A stretch of 22,138 bases of DNA from an uncultured Clostridium sp. (GTDB taxonomy: Bacteria > Bacillota > Clostridia > TANB77 > CAG-508): positions 1 through 22,138 of the forward strand of contig CAJMJN010000024.1 of assembly GCA_905213875.1 (NCBI GenBank), written 5' to 3'. The notes under the pieces are model-generated. The model saw only the letters and a list, made by a program, of their open reading frames with translations, made no database searches and was not told the origin of the DNA. Numbering within the stretch: the first letter of the stretch is position 1; the number at the start of each line of letters is the position of its first letter. Positions 7,725 through 14,332 of the stretch are shown here, in pieces. Position numbers and translations under genes: made by a program.

Positions 7725-8045
7725 TTAATTTTCTCCTCCTTCCCAAGGCCATGGTTCTTCTAGCCATCTCCACTTATTGCAAGGATATGTTATCATAAGT
7801 GGTCCATATACTTTTTGATACATATCTCTCATGTTTTCTAATTCATTGCAATATTTTCTATGCAAACATAAAGCTTTTTTATCATCTGGATGAGTGTCTA
7901 AATATAATGCTAATTCTGTTATAGAAAATTCATGACATCTTATCTCAGATAATAATTCTTCCTGTTCTTTTCTATTTACTACTCTTTCTGGCACTTCATT
8001 GTTTTCTTCTTCCATACAAGAACAACCTCTATTTTCTCTTAACAT
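7725..8045 (-). CDS. cotJB: Spore coat protein CotJB
   Basis: A 106-residue small acidic protein matching CotJB, with the conserved ITELALYLDTHPDDKKAL and the C-terminal YGPLMITYPCNKWRWLEEPWPWEGG. CotJA, B and C form an inner-coat assembly in Bacillus and Clostridia; in B. subtilis the operon is transcribed in the mother cell. The ATG overlaps the cotJA stop codon (TAATG) with GAAGGGG upstream, indicating translational coupling. A second in-frame ATG 10 codons later, preceded by AGAGG, would give MEEENNEV and is a possible alternative start. The N-terminal CSC and later Cys residues are typical of a coat protein that may crosslink. No irregularity was seen. Confidence 0.93.
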   Translation of the reverse strand: MLRENRGCSCMEEENNEVPERVVNRKEQEELLSEIRCHEFSITELALYLDTHPDDKKALCLHRKYCNELENMRDMYQKVYGPLMITYPCNKWRWLEEPWPWEGGEN

Positions 8046-8398
8046 TATTTATTACACCCCTTCCCTATTGTATTTCTTTGTTTTATAAATTGTATCTCTT
8101 CCATTGATTGACAAGGAAAATACGGACTTACTAATTCAGGAAATATTGTTCCCATTTTTAGTCCTACATTTGGCTTAAAAGTTCTATCCATGTATTGAAT
8201 TGGTACATAGCTTTGTGCTAGCATTGGATTAGTTGGAAAAACATTTCTACCTTCATCAAATCCGCATCCACAATCATCTTCATAATTGTCATATGACGTC
8301 ACTTGACTACATTTGTCTTCCATTATATTTTCTTGCATATGACATGAATTGTTTTGATAGTTATTGTTCATACAATAACATTTTCTATTTCTAAACAT
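8045..8398 (-). CDS. cotJA: Spore coat protein CotJA
   Basis: A 117-residue protein and first gene of the cotJ operon. The C-terminal half carries the CotJA core: NPMLAQSYVPIQYMDRTF, then KMGTIFPELVSPY and SMEEIQFI. The N-terminal half is Cys/Asn-rich (CYCMNNNYQ, DDCGCGF), as in many Clostridia copies. The frame stays open 29 codons further upstream, but AAAGGAGGAAATAAG lies directly before the ATG at 8398, so this start is strongly preferred. CotJA is needed for CotJC incorporation in the spore coat of model species. The upstream region holds a sigma-E-like -10 (CATATAAT) and a perfect 0A-box core. Confidence 0.92.
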   Translation of the reverse strand: MFRNRKCYCMNNNYQNNSCHMQENIMEDKCSQVTSYDNYEDDCGCGFDEGRNVFPTNPMLAQSYVPIQYMDRTFKPNVGLKMGTIFPELVSPYFPCQSMEEIQFIKQRNTIGKGCNK

Positions 8399-8420
8399 CT
8401 TATTTCCTCCTTTTAATCTT

Positions 8421-8441
8421 ATTATATGATTAAATTCGACA
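8421..8441 (-). promoter_or_regulatory. Candidate sporulation promoter region of cotJABC
   Basis: CATATAAT (8421-8428) differs by one base from the sigma-E -10 consensus CATACAAT. TGTCGAA (8435-8441), the canonical Spo0A-box core, lies just upstream of it. No convincing sigma-E -35 is visible. The same 7-mer also occurs inside the radical SAM gene, so chance is possible. Confidence 0.4.
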
Positions 8442-8455
8442 TTTGCCACACAAAA

Positions 8456-8498
8456 AAATAAACCCTTAATATTAATTTTTAACATTAAGAGTTTATTT
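8456..8498 (-). terminator. Terminator of the TetR-DUF308 transcript
   Basis: AAATAAAC(C/T)CTTAAT arms flank a 13-base loop, with a T-rich tail on the minus strand. Confidence 0.8.
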
Positions 8499-8516
8499 AA
8501 GTTTAACTTTATTGTA

Positions 8517-9050
8517 TTAATCTAAATAATCATCAATTTTCTTTATAAATATCATATTTTCAATTATATTAACTATACCATATATTAATATTGCTATTCC
8601 ACCTGTTTGTAATAATGCTCCCGGATTTACTAACACATACATTCCCAATCCTATAGTTGCAATAGCTAATATTAAACTTACTATCCATAAAGTTGTTTTA
8701 TAATCTTTCCAAACTATTATTGTTTGTAAATTTAATATTCCGCTGTACAAAATCCAAATTGCGATTACTATTCTAGCTGCTGATAGAATTATATCTGAAC
8801 AAAACATCAATACAACTCCAATTAAAACCATAACAATTGCCATAGCAAGTAAATAATTGTCTGTTTTATTTGTTGAAAAATAATCTATTGCTTTTAATAT
8901 ACCTATTGCAATAAATATTAATCCTACTAAAAGAGATATACCTGACATTACATATTCAGGTCTTGCAATTAGCATAATACCAAGCAATATAAATACTAAT
9001 GAAATTACTATGTCAGTCCATCCTGACTTTTTTAAAAATTTTTTCCACAT
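8517..9050 (-). CDS. DUF308 / HdeD-like membrane protein
   Basis: A 178-residue protein consisting almost entirely of six membrane helices, with the DUF308 pattern of repeated glycine-rich helix pairs (SLVFILLGIMLIARPEYV, LLVGLIFIAIGILKAIDYF). HdeD-type proteins are linked to acid or envelope stress in enterobacteria; the role in Firmicutes is not known. Of several ATGs I choose 9050, because AAGAGGG precedes it by about 8 bases. It follows the TetR gene after 75 bases with no terminator between them, so it is probably the regulator's target and cotranscribed. Confidence 0.82.
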   Translation of the reverse strand: MWKKFLKKSGWTDIVISLVFILLGIMLIARPEYVMSGISLLVGLIFIAIGILKAIDYFSTNKTDNYLLAMAIVMVLIGVVLMFCSDIILSAARIVIAIWILYSGILNLQTIIVWKDYKTTLWIVSLILAIATIGLGMYVLVNPGALLQTGGIAILIYGIVNIIENMIFIKKIDDYLD

Positions 9051-9125
9051 TTGCATTACCCTCTTTTCTTTATATTTTATTAAGTACATTTAATATAACA
9101 CAATAAACTTTATTTGTACATATTT

Positions 9126-9731
9126 TTACAGTTTTTTCATTCCTTTTTTTAATATTTCAATTTCTCTAATAATTCTTTGTTTTCCCTCTTCAACTGTAAG
9201 CTTTTTTAAAACAACTTCCATTGATATTGCTCTTATTATAACATTTAATATTCTCAAAAAATCTTGTAAGTCTTCTTCATTTTCTATGTTCAGTTCTGTC
9301 TTATTTATCATTTTTTCAATAGTCTTTTGGCTTTTTAATATTTTTTTATGTTCATCAAAAACATTTATATTGTTTTTCTTTAATTCTTGTAAAATATTTT
9401 TAAATAATTCCTCATTCTCATTTTTTTCTGTTATTTTTGCAGTATCCTCATATATATTAATTGCTGTTTCAAATATATCTCCTTTATTTTTTAATAAATA
9501 CTGATATATTCTGTTTTTTTCTTTTTCTAAATACTTATTTATAATATAGTAAATTGCATCTTCTTTATCTTCAAAATATTGATAAAAACTTCCTCTTGGA
9601 ATATTTGCCTCTGCAATTATATTACTTATTGAAGCTTTTTCAAATGTATTGTTGCTAAATTCCTTTATTAGAGCTTTTTCTATTTTTTCCTTTTTTTCTT
9701 CTTTTAAGTTAAAAAATGTTTGTTTTGGCAT
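9126..9731 (-). CDS. TetR/AcrR-family transcriptional regulator
   Basis: A 201-residue protein. Residues about 8-55 form the TetR HTH, with the signatures FEKASISNIIAEANIPRGSFYQYF and DKEDAIYYII. The rest is a helical, Glu/Lys-rich ligand or dimer domain of no recognisable subtype. AAGGA lies upstream of the ATG. It probably represses itself and the DUF308 gene downstream. The only palindrome nearby, 9757-9782, works well as the rpmF terminator and could double as an operator, but that is speculative. No separate promoter was seen. Confidence 0.88.
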   Translation of the reverse strand: MPKQTFFNLKEEKKEKIEKALIKEFSNNTFEKASISNIIAEANIPRGSFYQYFEDKEDAIYYIINKYLEKEKNRIYQYLLKNKGDIFETAINIYEDTAKITEKNENEELFKNILQELKKNNINVFDEHKKILKSQKTIEKMINKTELNIENEEDLQDFLRILNVIIRAISMEVVLKKLTVEEGKQRIIREIEILKKGMKKL

Positions 9732-9749
9732 TTAATATCACGTCCTTAT

Positions 9750-9782
9750 AAAAAAATAACGCTTGTCTATTTACAAACGTTA
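9750..9782 (-). terminator. Terminator downstream of rpmF
   Basis: TAACG(T/C)TTGT arms with a 6-base loop are followed by ATTTTTTT on the minus strand, just after the rpmF stop. Confidence 0.8.
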
Positions 9783-9791
9783 CAAAAATAC

Positions 9792-9983
9792 TTATGCATT
9801 TTCTTTTTCTTTTTTAGCTATTACTTCTTTTCCATCATAATATCCACAATTTTTGCAAACTCTATGTGGTAAAACTGGTTCATGACAACGTGGGCATGTT
9901 GAAAATGTTGGTACTTCTTTTTTCCATGTTGACCTTTTTGAATGAGTTCTTGCTTTTGACCATCTTCTTTTTGGTTGTGCCAT
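9792..9983 (-). CDS. rpmF: 50S ribosomal protein L32
   Basis: A 63-residue protein of standard length, beginning MAQPKRRWSKARTHSKRS. It has a zinc-ribbon CPRC...CKNC (CxxC pairs about residues 30-33 and 43-46), so this is the zinc-binding (C+) form. Start codon preceded by AAGGAGGGATAATA. It has a consensus sigma-A promoter, an untranslated leader of about 85 bases and a terminator, so it is transcribed on its own. The DUF177/YceD gene often found upstream of rpmF is not here. Confidence 0.97.
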   Translation of the reverse strand: MAQPKRRWSKARTHSKRSTWKKEVPTFSTCPRCHEPVLPHRVCKNCGYYDGKEVIAKKEKENA

Positions 9984-10000
9984 TATTATCCCTCCTTGTT

Positions 10001-10022
10001 TATCGCGATATATGTATATATC
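10001..10022. repeat. Palindromes in the rpmF leader
   Basis: A perfect 10-bp palindrome TATCGCGATA (10001-10010) overlaps a 7-bp-arm inverted repeat GATATAT/ATATATC (10007-10022), directly upstream of the rpmF Shine-Dalgarno. It may be an operator or a leader hairpin controlling ribosome access. Confidence 0.45.
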
Positions 10023-10073
10023 TTTTCAATTTTTATCTTAGTAATCATGACTCTTAACCTCAGTCACTTTAAA

Positions 10074-10102
10074 ATTATACAAGTATTTTTATATTTTGTC
10101 AA
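10074..10102 (-). promoter_or_regulatory. Perfect sigma-A promoter of rpmF
   Basis: TTGACA (10097-10102), 17 bases, TATAAT (10074-10079) on the minus strand. Confidence 0.85.
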
Positions 10103-10116
10103 TAGTTATACTTGGT

Positions 10117-10656
10117 TTATTCACAATATTTTTTGTAAAGTTCTTTAAAGTTCTTTTTAGTAAATGTTTTATCTATTCCATTCTTTACACATTGTTCTAA
10201 TACAGCTGTTATGAATTTTTTTGTTTTTGGATTTATATTTTCATATGGCAACTCTCTATTCCAATAATCAAGTACATATTGAGTAGTAAATTTTTCCTTT
10301 TTATATGTCATTGCAGCTGACATCTTATCACATAACATTTCTACAGCATATTTATATGGAATCACAGGTGTTGGCTCTGGTGCAAATTCATCTATCCAAT
10401 ATGCTGGATGATGTTTATTTCTTCCTCTATGATGTAACCATGCTTTAGAATACCCTTTATCCTTTTTAGCTTCTATTATAGGTGAATGTGTTCCTATATA
10501 ATATTTACAACTTTCAATAAATTCTGTTGGTGAAAATTTTGAAAAGTCATGCCAAAATCCTCTCCAAGGTTCTCCAACTCTACAACTTAGTTTAAATACA
10601 TTCCATTTATGAATACAAACTAATCTAAAATGTAGCCATACATTTTTTATATTCAT
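10117..10656 (-). CDS. DUF5662-family protein
   Basis: A 179-residue protein matching the DUF5662 family as I know it. It has a His/Asp-rich N-terminal core (WRGFWHDFSKFSPTEF about residues 31-46), then WLHHRGRNKHHPAYWIDEF (about 73-91) and a helical C-terminus. The arrangement of HD, HH and H residues looks like a metal site of the HD-domain kind, but no activity is established. The family is scattered in Firmicutes and their phages. Good Shine-Dalgarno (GGAGGG). It is divergent from asnB and its stop lies close to the rpmF promoter. Confidence 0.75.
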   Translation of the reverse strand: MNIKNVWLHFRLVCIHKWNVFKLSCRVGEPWRGFWHDFSKFSPTEFIESCKYYIGTHSPIIEAKKDKGYSKAWLHHRGRNKHHPAYWIDEFAPEPTPVIPYKYAVEMLCDKMSAAMTYKKEKFTTQYVLDYWNRELPYENINPKTKKFITAVLEQCVKNGIDKTFTKKNFKELYKKYCE

Positions 10657-10676
10657 TTTATCCCTCCTATCTTTCT

Positions 10677-10705
10677 AGTTTACTACATTTTTTTTATTAA
10701 ATCAA
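10677..10705 (-). promoter_or_regulatory. Probable promoter of the DUF5662 gene
   Basis: TTGATT (10700-10705), 17-base spacer, TAAACT (10677-10682) on the minus strand. Confidence 0.5.
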
Positions 10706-10744
10706 TTAATTTTATTTAATTTTTTGCATACAATATATATAAAT

Positions 10745-10776
10745 TATTTATTTTGATATATACCCCAAAATAAATA
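10745..10776. repeat. Inverted repeat upstream of asnB
   Basis: Perfect 11-bp arms TATTTATTTTG / CAAAATAAATA with a 10-base centre, 31 bases upstream of the asnB ATG. It lies in the divergent promoter region and may be an operator or a leader hairpin. The asnB promoter itself is not clear (TTGATA at 10753 is a weak -35 candidate). Confidence 0.5.
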
Positions 10777-10806
10777 TCTAAAATAATTTTTATATGGAGG
10801 ATTATT

Positions 10807-12655
10807 ATGTGTGGTTTTGTTGGATTTGCTAATTTTGAAAAAAATATATCACAGGAAAAAGATTTACTACAAAAAATGAACAACTCTATATCTAGAAGAG
10901 GTCCTGACGAACAAGGTTATTACATAGATAAAAATGTTGCTATGGCTCACAAAAGATTAATCGTTGTAGATCCTGATGGACGGTAAACAACCAATGGTCG
11001 AAAAATATTCTTTTGGAACATACATTATTGTCTATAATGGTCAAATTTATAATACTAAGGAATTAAAAAAAGTATTGTTAGAAAATAATTTTAAAATCGA
11101 TAGTCATTCTGACACAGAAATATTGCTAAAAAGTTATATTCATTATGGAAATGATGTTGTAAAACATTTAAATGGAATATTTGCCTTTGCAATATGGGAT
11201 ACGCAAAAAAATCAAATATTTTTAGCAAGAGATCATTTTGGTGTTAAACCTTTATTTTATACAATAGTTGATAGAACTCTTGTCTTTTCTTCTGAAATCA
11301 AGGGATTACTAGAATATCCTGGTGTTGAAAAGATATTAGATTCTCAAGGAATTTCGGAATTATTTGGTATCGGTCCTGCACACACTCCTGGTTTAACAGT
11401 TTTTAAAAATATCTTTGAAATTAAGCCTGCACATTTTGCAATATACAATAGTTCAGGTCTACACATAGAACAATATTGGAAGCTTGCCTCAAAAGAACAT
11501 ACCGATAGTTTTGGTCAAACTTGTGAGCATCTAAGATTTTTGCTGAATGATTCTATAACAAAACAATTAGTATCTGATGTTCCTCTTTGTACATTTTTAT
11601 CTGGTGGATTAGATTCTAGTATTATTACAAAATTTGCTTCTGATTATTACGAGACTAGTTCTATGCCTGTTTTAGATACTTACTCTGTCGATTATGTTGA
11701 TAATGATAAAAATTTTGTTAAAAGTGATTTTCAGCCAAATTCAGATAACTTTTACATTGACCTTGTTCAAAAGAGATTAAAAACTAATCATCATAAAATT
11801 ATAATAGACACACCTGAATTAGCAAATGCTTTAGAAGATGCTATGATTGCAAGAGATGTACCAGGAATGGCTGATATTGATTCATCTTTATTATTGTTTT
11901 GTAAAAACGTAAAAAAAGAAAAAACAGTTGCATTAACAGGTGAATGTGCTGATGAAATCTTTGGTGGATATCCCTGGTTTTTTAGACAAGATGCTCTAGA
12001 AAGTAATACTTTTCCTTGGTCCATATCAATAGATGAAAGACAAAAACTTTTAAATCCTTCAATTGGTACAGAAATATCTTTAAAAGATTATATAGACTTT
12101 AGATATAATGAAAGTTTGAATAAAGTTGAAATACTTCCAACAGATTCAAAAGAAACTGCTGAGAAAAGAAAAATTTCATATTTAACATTAAATTGGTTTA
12201 TGCAAACATTATTAGAACGTTCTGACAGAATGGCAATGTATAATGGAGTTGAATTACGTGTTCCTTTTTGTGATTATAGATTAGCTCAATATGTATGGAA
12301 CATACCTTGGGAATGGAAAGCACTAAAAGGTCGCGAAAAAGGTCTATTACGCTATATTTGTAAAGATTTTCTTCCTTCTGAAATTGTTGATAGAAAAAAA
12401 TCTCCATATCCTAAAACTCATAATCCAACATATTTGGCTAAAGTAAAAGAAATGCTTACAAACATTATGAAAGATAAAAATGCTCCTATTAATAATTTGT
12501 TAAATAGGCAATATATTTTGAATATTTTAGAAACTGACGGAAAAGCATTCACAAGACCATGGTTTGGCCAATTAATGGTTGGTCCACAATTAATTGCTTA
12601 TTTATGCCAAGTAAATATGTGGCTTGATAGGTATCAGCCTAGAATTGAAAATTAA
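10807..12655 (+). CDS. asnB: Asparagine synthetase B (glutamine-hydrolysing), interrupted by a +1 frame change
   Basis: Makes asparagine from aspartate, glutamine and ATP. The two frames combine to 615 residues, the normal family length. The N-terminal class II glutaminase domain starts MCGFVGF with the nucleophile Cys2. The PP-loop motif SGGLDSS is at about 265-271, and TGECADEIFGGYPWF and LRVPFCDY follow. Frame 0 runs from ATG 10807 (GGAGG 7 bases upstream) to GAT GGA CGG TAA. The second frame continues to 12655. Skipping C10981 gives D-G-G-K-Q-P-M, the sequence expected in AsnB homologues. Without the shift only a 59-residue fragment is made; restarting at the internal ATG 10976 would lack Cys2. 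The 3' end (last 72 bases before the stop region) is duplicated at 16840-16911. Confidence 0.93.
10981..10983 (+). other. CGG +1 frame-change site in asnB
   Basis: Zero-frame codon 59 is CGG in the context GGA CGG TAA, with an immediate stop in frame 0. Skipping C10981 yields GGA GGT AAA and restores the conserved Gly-Gly-Lys. Confidence 0.85.
12579..12650 (+). repeat. 72-bp direct repeat, left copy (in the asnB 3' end)
   Basis: Identical base for base to 16840-16911. It starts TTGGTCCACAATT and ends AGAATTGAAA, and codes for the last residues of AsnB. The left copy runs on to AAT TAA, the right copy to TCT AAA, so the right one could also end the gene in frame (ATC TAA). Confidence 0.97.
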
Positions 12656-12677
12656 GTAAACATTAAAAATTTTATTT

Positions 12678-12706
12678 AGAGAGACTGTTGAAAAAGCAGT
12701 CTCTCT
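12678..12706. terminator. Bidirectional terminator between asnB and the CYTH-like gene
   Basis: Perfect 10-bp arms AGAGAGACTG/CAGTCTCTCT with a 9-base loop. There is a T-rich tail on plus, and AATAAAATTTTT on minus. Confidence 0.8.
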
Positions 12707-12723
12707 ATTAGTTTTTTCATTTT

Positions 12724-13320
12724 TTATTTATTAAAATATTTATTTAATATTAATTCATAAGCTTTTTTTACATCTTTCTCTTCAGTTAAATTAATACCTG
12801 TATTTTTAATTTCTTCAAACATATTCTTCTTTACAGTATTAATTTCATCTAATGATTTTCCTTCAAAGTCATTCATATTCTCGTATTCAATTAATACTCC
12901 TAAATTTTCAACATCTTGAAATGCATACTCTACTTTACCTTTGCCATATACCGTTACTTTATATCTCACTCTTATAAGTTCTTCAAATTCCAAATGTTCA
13001 AATAAATCTTTAGCTTTTTCTAAATCACTGCAATCTAAATTTATTTTTTGTTCTGATATAATATCTCCATCTTTATCAGTCTCTTTATTTTTATATGTAA
13101 TCTTTTTTATTTCTTTATTTTCTAATTTTAGACTTCTTAATAACACAGATTTTTTTAAAATAGTCTGTATATTATCCTTATTTAATTCCTTTAGTTTTGC
13201 TGTCATATATACATCATCTATTTGGCTTTCTCTAATTTTTTTGAATCCTTGATTTTCTAATTTACTTATAGCACTTTGCATATTCTCATCTAATCTTACT
13301 GTTATTTCGATTTGTTTCAT
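12724..13320 (-). CDS. CYTH-like (triphosphate tunnel) domain protein, divergent
   Basis: A 198-residue protein with CYTH-like features: an N-terminal strand MKQIEITVRL reminiscent of the ExExK motif (only the first Glu and a basic residue are kept), alternating charged beta strands (VLLRSLKLENKEIKKITYK), and a later RVRYKVTVYGKGKVEYAFQDVENLGVLIEYE, where the last Glu residues are typical metal ligands. Family members hydrolyse or cyclise nucleoside or thiamine triphosphates and inorganic polyphosphate. Because the motif is incomplete, activity cannot be assumed. AAGGAG lies 10 bases before the ATG. A TATAAT string at 13342-13347 could serve as a -10, but no -35 is clear. It is separated from the greA-like gene by a strong terminator, so it is a separate transcription unit within the island. 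Confidence 0.68.
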   Translation of the reverse strand: MKQIEITVRLDENMQSAISKLENQGFKKIRESQIDDVYMTAKLKELNKDNIQTILKKSVLLRSLKLENKEIKKITYKNKETDKDGDIISEQKINLDCSDLEKAKDLFEHLEFEELIRVRYKVTVYGKGKVEYAFQDVENLGVLIEYENMNDFEGKSLDEINTVKKNMFEEIKNTGINLTEEKDVKKAYELILNKYFNK

Positions 13321-13352
13321 AATATAATCACTCCTTATCGAAATGATTATAC

Positions 13353-13393
13353 AACAAAAAAGAGAATTTAAAAAGTAAATTCTCTTTTTTGTT
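13353..13393. terminator. Strong bidirectional terminator ending the kinase-radical SAM-NADAR-greA operon
   Basis: Perfect 18-bp arms (13353-13370 and 13376-13393) with the loop AAAAG, and T-runs on both strands built into the stem. Confidence 0.9.
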
Positions 13394-13408
13394 ATTTAAA
13401 AATTAATT

Positions 13409-13873
13409 TTAAATTTTTTCTATTGACTTAATAGTAATTTTCATACCATTAAAATCAATTATTTCATTAATATGTTTATCAATAAGTGCCTTTGCCATTG
13501 GTGTAGCTGCTGATATTATATCATTGTCCAAATCTGATTCATTATCTCCTAAAATAGTTAATGTCTCAGTTTCTCCATCAATATCATATACGACCTTTGA
13601 ACCTGGAATAACTTTTGAACCGTCAAACGATTTATAAAATTCACATTCTTCAATTATCATACAATCATGCATTCTTTTATAAAGTTTCTCCTTTTCAGCA
13701 GGCAAAATGTACATAGCCTTTACTCGTAATTCCATAAATTCAGGATTTTCTCTTAAATCATTATCCCGTTTTGCACTTTCTCCCATTTTTCTTTGTGTAT
13801 CAGTAATCTTTTGATCCATTAAATGATATTCTTCACAAAGTTTTTCATATCCATTTTTGGAAATCAATTCCAT
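13409..13873 (-). CDS. GreA/GreB-family transcription elongation factor-like protein
   Basis: A 154-residue protein of GreA length. The N-terminal coiled coil (1-75) carries NDLRENPEF, matching the GreA finger-tip motif GDLSENAEY with the acidic pair kept. The C-terminal FKBP-like half (about 85-154) contains SKVVYDIDGETETLTILG and AATPMAKALIDK, the counterpart of the family SPIGKALLGK. GreA factors enter the RNA polymerase secondary channel and rescue backtracked complexes by transcript cleavage. Here it is the last gene of an island operon, 12 bases after NADAR, with AGGAGGAATATT before the ATG. It is therefore probably an accessory factor distinct from the housekeeping greA. Codon AAA-CGG-GAT (13766-13768) is read in frame, unlike resident genes. 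Confidence 0.85.
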   Translation of the reverse strand: MELISKNGYEKLCEEYHLMDQKITDTQRKMGESAKRDNDLRENPEFMELRVKAMYILPAEKEKLYKRMHDCMIIEECEFYKSFDGSKVIPGSKVVYDIDGETETLTILGDNESDLDNDIISAATPMAKALIDKHINEIIDFNGMKITIKSIEKI

Positions 13874-13885
13874 ATAATATTCCTC

Positions 13886-14332
13886 CTAGTATTGCTCTGT
13901 CCTAAGTTGTTTTCTTACTCTAACAAGAATTTTTCCATAATTATTTTGACCATCATTATTAGGTCCACATCCCCAATAGTTTTCTTTAACCGTTGCCTCA
14001 ACAAGTTCTGCATTACCAGTATCCAAAAGTTTTCTCAAAATATTTTCATTTTGTTTAAACTTAAAATATACTGCATCATACATTATATCTTGCTTTATTT
14101 CTTCCCAATCACTTCTTAAATTAAGACTTCTATCTCTTCCAATTGTAGAAGCTATTTTAGGAGTTTCAGCATTGGCAATTTTTAATTTTACCTCAGGCTC
14201 AAAAAATTTTTGAGCCTGATAGTAATGTTCAGATGTTTTCCAATAGATACCATCTTTAAAGAAACCATAATTGGAATACGTTGCTAAATAGCCATATTCT
14301 CCAAATTCCTTATAAAATCTTATTGTTTTCAT
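13886..14332 (-). CDS. NADAR (YbiA-like) family protein
   Basis: A 148-residue protein that matches the NADAR family closely. It has FGEYGYLATYSNYGFF, the core TSEHYYQAQKF (about residues 33-43), IASTIGRDRSLNLRSDWEEIK, DAVYFKFKQN, LLDTGNAELVEATVKENYWGCG (about 102-123) and the final GKILVRVRKQL. NADAR enzymes are N-glycosidases. Known members act on damaged riboflavin intermediates or reverse ADP-ribosylation of guanine in DNA when paired with DarT-type toxins. No DarT-like ADP-ribosyltransferase is seen here, so the substrate is open. Its ATG overlaps the radical SAM stop (ATGA), so the two are translationally coupled and probably work in one pathway. Confidence 0.93.
   Translation of the reverse strand: MKTIRFYKEFGEYGYLATYSNYGFFKDGIYWKTSEHYYQAQKFFEPEVKLKIANAETPKIASTIGRDRSLNLRSDWEEIKQDIMYDAVYFKFKQNENILRKLLDTGNAELVEATVKENYWGCGPNNDGQNNYGKILVRVRKQLRTEQY

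Noticed and set aside
9757..9782. TetR operator upstream of the tetR-like gene
   Set aside because: The repeat sits directly after rpmF and is followed by a T-run, so a terminator explains it. A double role cannot be excluded but has no independent support.
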